A stretch of 64,000 nt of DNA from Macrocybe gigantea (taxonomy: Eukaryota; Basidiomycota; Agaricomycetes; Agaricales; Callistosporiaceae): the NCBI GenBank assembly GCA_011319805.1, contig SJRY01000064.1:1-64000 (forward strand), given 5' to 3'. The notes under the pieces are model-generated. The model was given only the letters and a program-made list of their open reading frames with translations. It was not told the DNA's origin and ran no database searches. This document shows positions 63,812-64,000 of this stretch, in pieces (the first letter of the stretch is position 1; each line of letters begins with the position of its first letter). Position numbers and translations under genes: made by a program.

Positions 63812-64000
63812 TAGGTCTTGGAGTGTCACACACATCCTTGGTCTTTGGCTAAAGCATCCCTATGGAAGCAAATATCACTTCAGAAGATGCATGAACTACA
63901 GTAGAGAGTGATACTAATTAAGAGATGCATCACTCATGGAACTGAAAATGTGACCTTGGGCATGGGAAAATAGTTTACTAAGATAGGGCTCACTGAAAAC
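63812..64000. other. Unassigned right flank
   Basis: 189 bp, AT-rich, few CpG. No pogo transposase continuation and no recognisable feature. Confidence 0.4.

Noticed and set aside
1..64000. Bacterial operon or phage organisation
   Set aside because: Spliceosomal introns, LTR and non-LTR retrotransposons, poly-A tails and a chromodomain show a eukaryotic, fungal genome.

Overview
This window looks like a transposon-dense region of a filamentous basidiomycete, most likely an Agaricomycete (mushroom-forming fungus). The evidence is the set of short GT-AG introns (about 47-60 nt) in three conserved single-copy genes, the element families present (a Tf1/sushi-like chromovirus, a Ty3/Gypsy element with an antisense intron-containing gene, RNase H-bearing LINEs, a Helitron with a DUF6570-like region, a pogo-like transposase), and an RT/protease dialect I associate with Agaricomycete Ty3 elements. 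The species cannot be named from sequence alone.

Layout. (1) 1-7893: 3' part of a Ty3/Gypsy element (called Gypsy-1), with a frameshifted pol, an antisense five-exon gene between pol and the LTR, and a 1.1 kb 3' LTR. (2) 7894-31975: a nest of one RNase H-bearing LINE family (copies W, X, C, Z, F, E, H, I, J), three copies of a tRNA-derived SINE and a Ty1/Copia 3' fragment with its LTR. Copy E is 5'-complete, with a poly-A tail and a 14-bp target duplication, and splits copy F. Copy Z splits copy C with a 12-bp duplication. (3) 31976-40376: very CpG-poor relics, namely an old Gypsy-2 3' end with a solo LTR inside it, a 440-bp-class LTR, a degenerate palindromic tandem array of about 160-bp units, and long unassigned sequence. 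(4) 40377-46308: a complete but dead Gypsy-2 chromovirus (TSD GAATC) inserted into a Helitron Rep gene relic (46309-49270). (5) 49271-54981: an island of three conserved genes: APS kinase (+), a GCK/Nak1-like Ste20 kinase (-) and eIF2B-gamma (+). The last two share a 73-bp divergent promoter gap. (6) 54982-64000: unassigned DNA, a solo LTR, a pogo-like transposase cut by a second, reverse-strand Gypsy-2, and a short unassigned flank.

How it fits together. The LINE is the likely source of retrotransposition machinery for the SINE, and every SINE head abuts a piece of LINE in the same orientation, which suggests chimeric reverse transcripts. Gypsy-2 shows an 11-nt match between its predicted transcript start and its primer-binding site, the signature of Tf1-style self-priming. 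Both full Gypsy-2 copies share the same in-frame stop codons, so the family may be moved in trans. Differences between copies are dominated by CpG to TpG/CpA changes, as expected from cytosine methylation. The most unusual item is the antisense gene of Gypsy-1, whose exons join to give a basic region followed by a Zn2Cys6-like cysteine array and an acidic tail. All copy comparisons are by eye; no alignment or database search was run.
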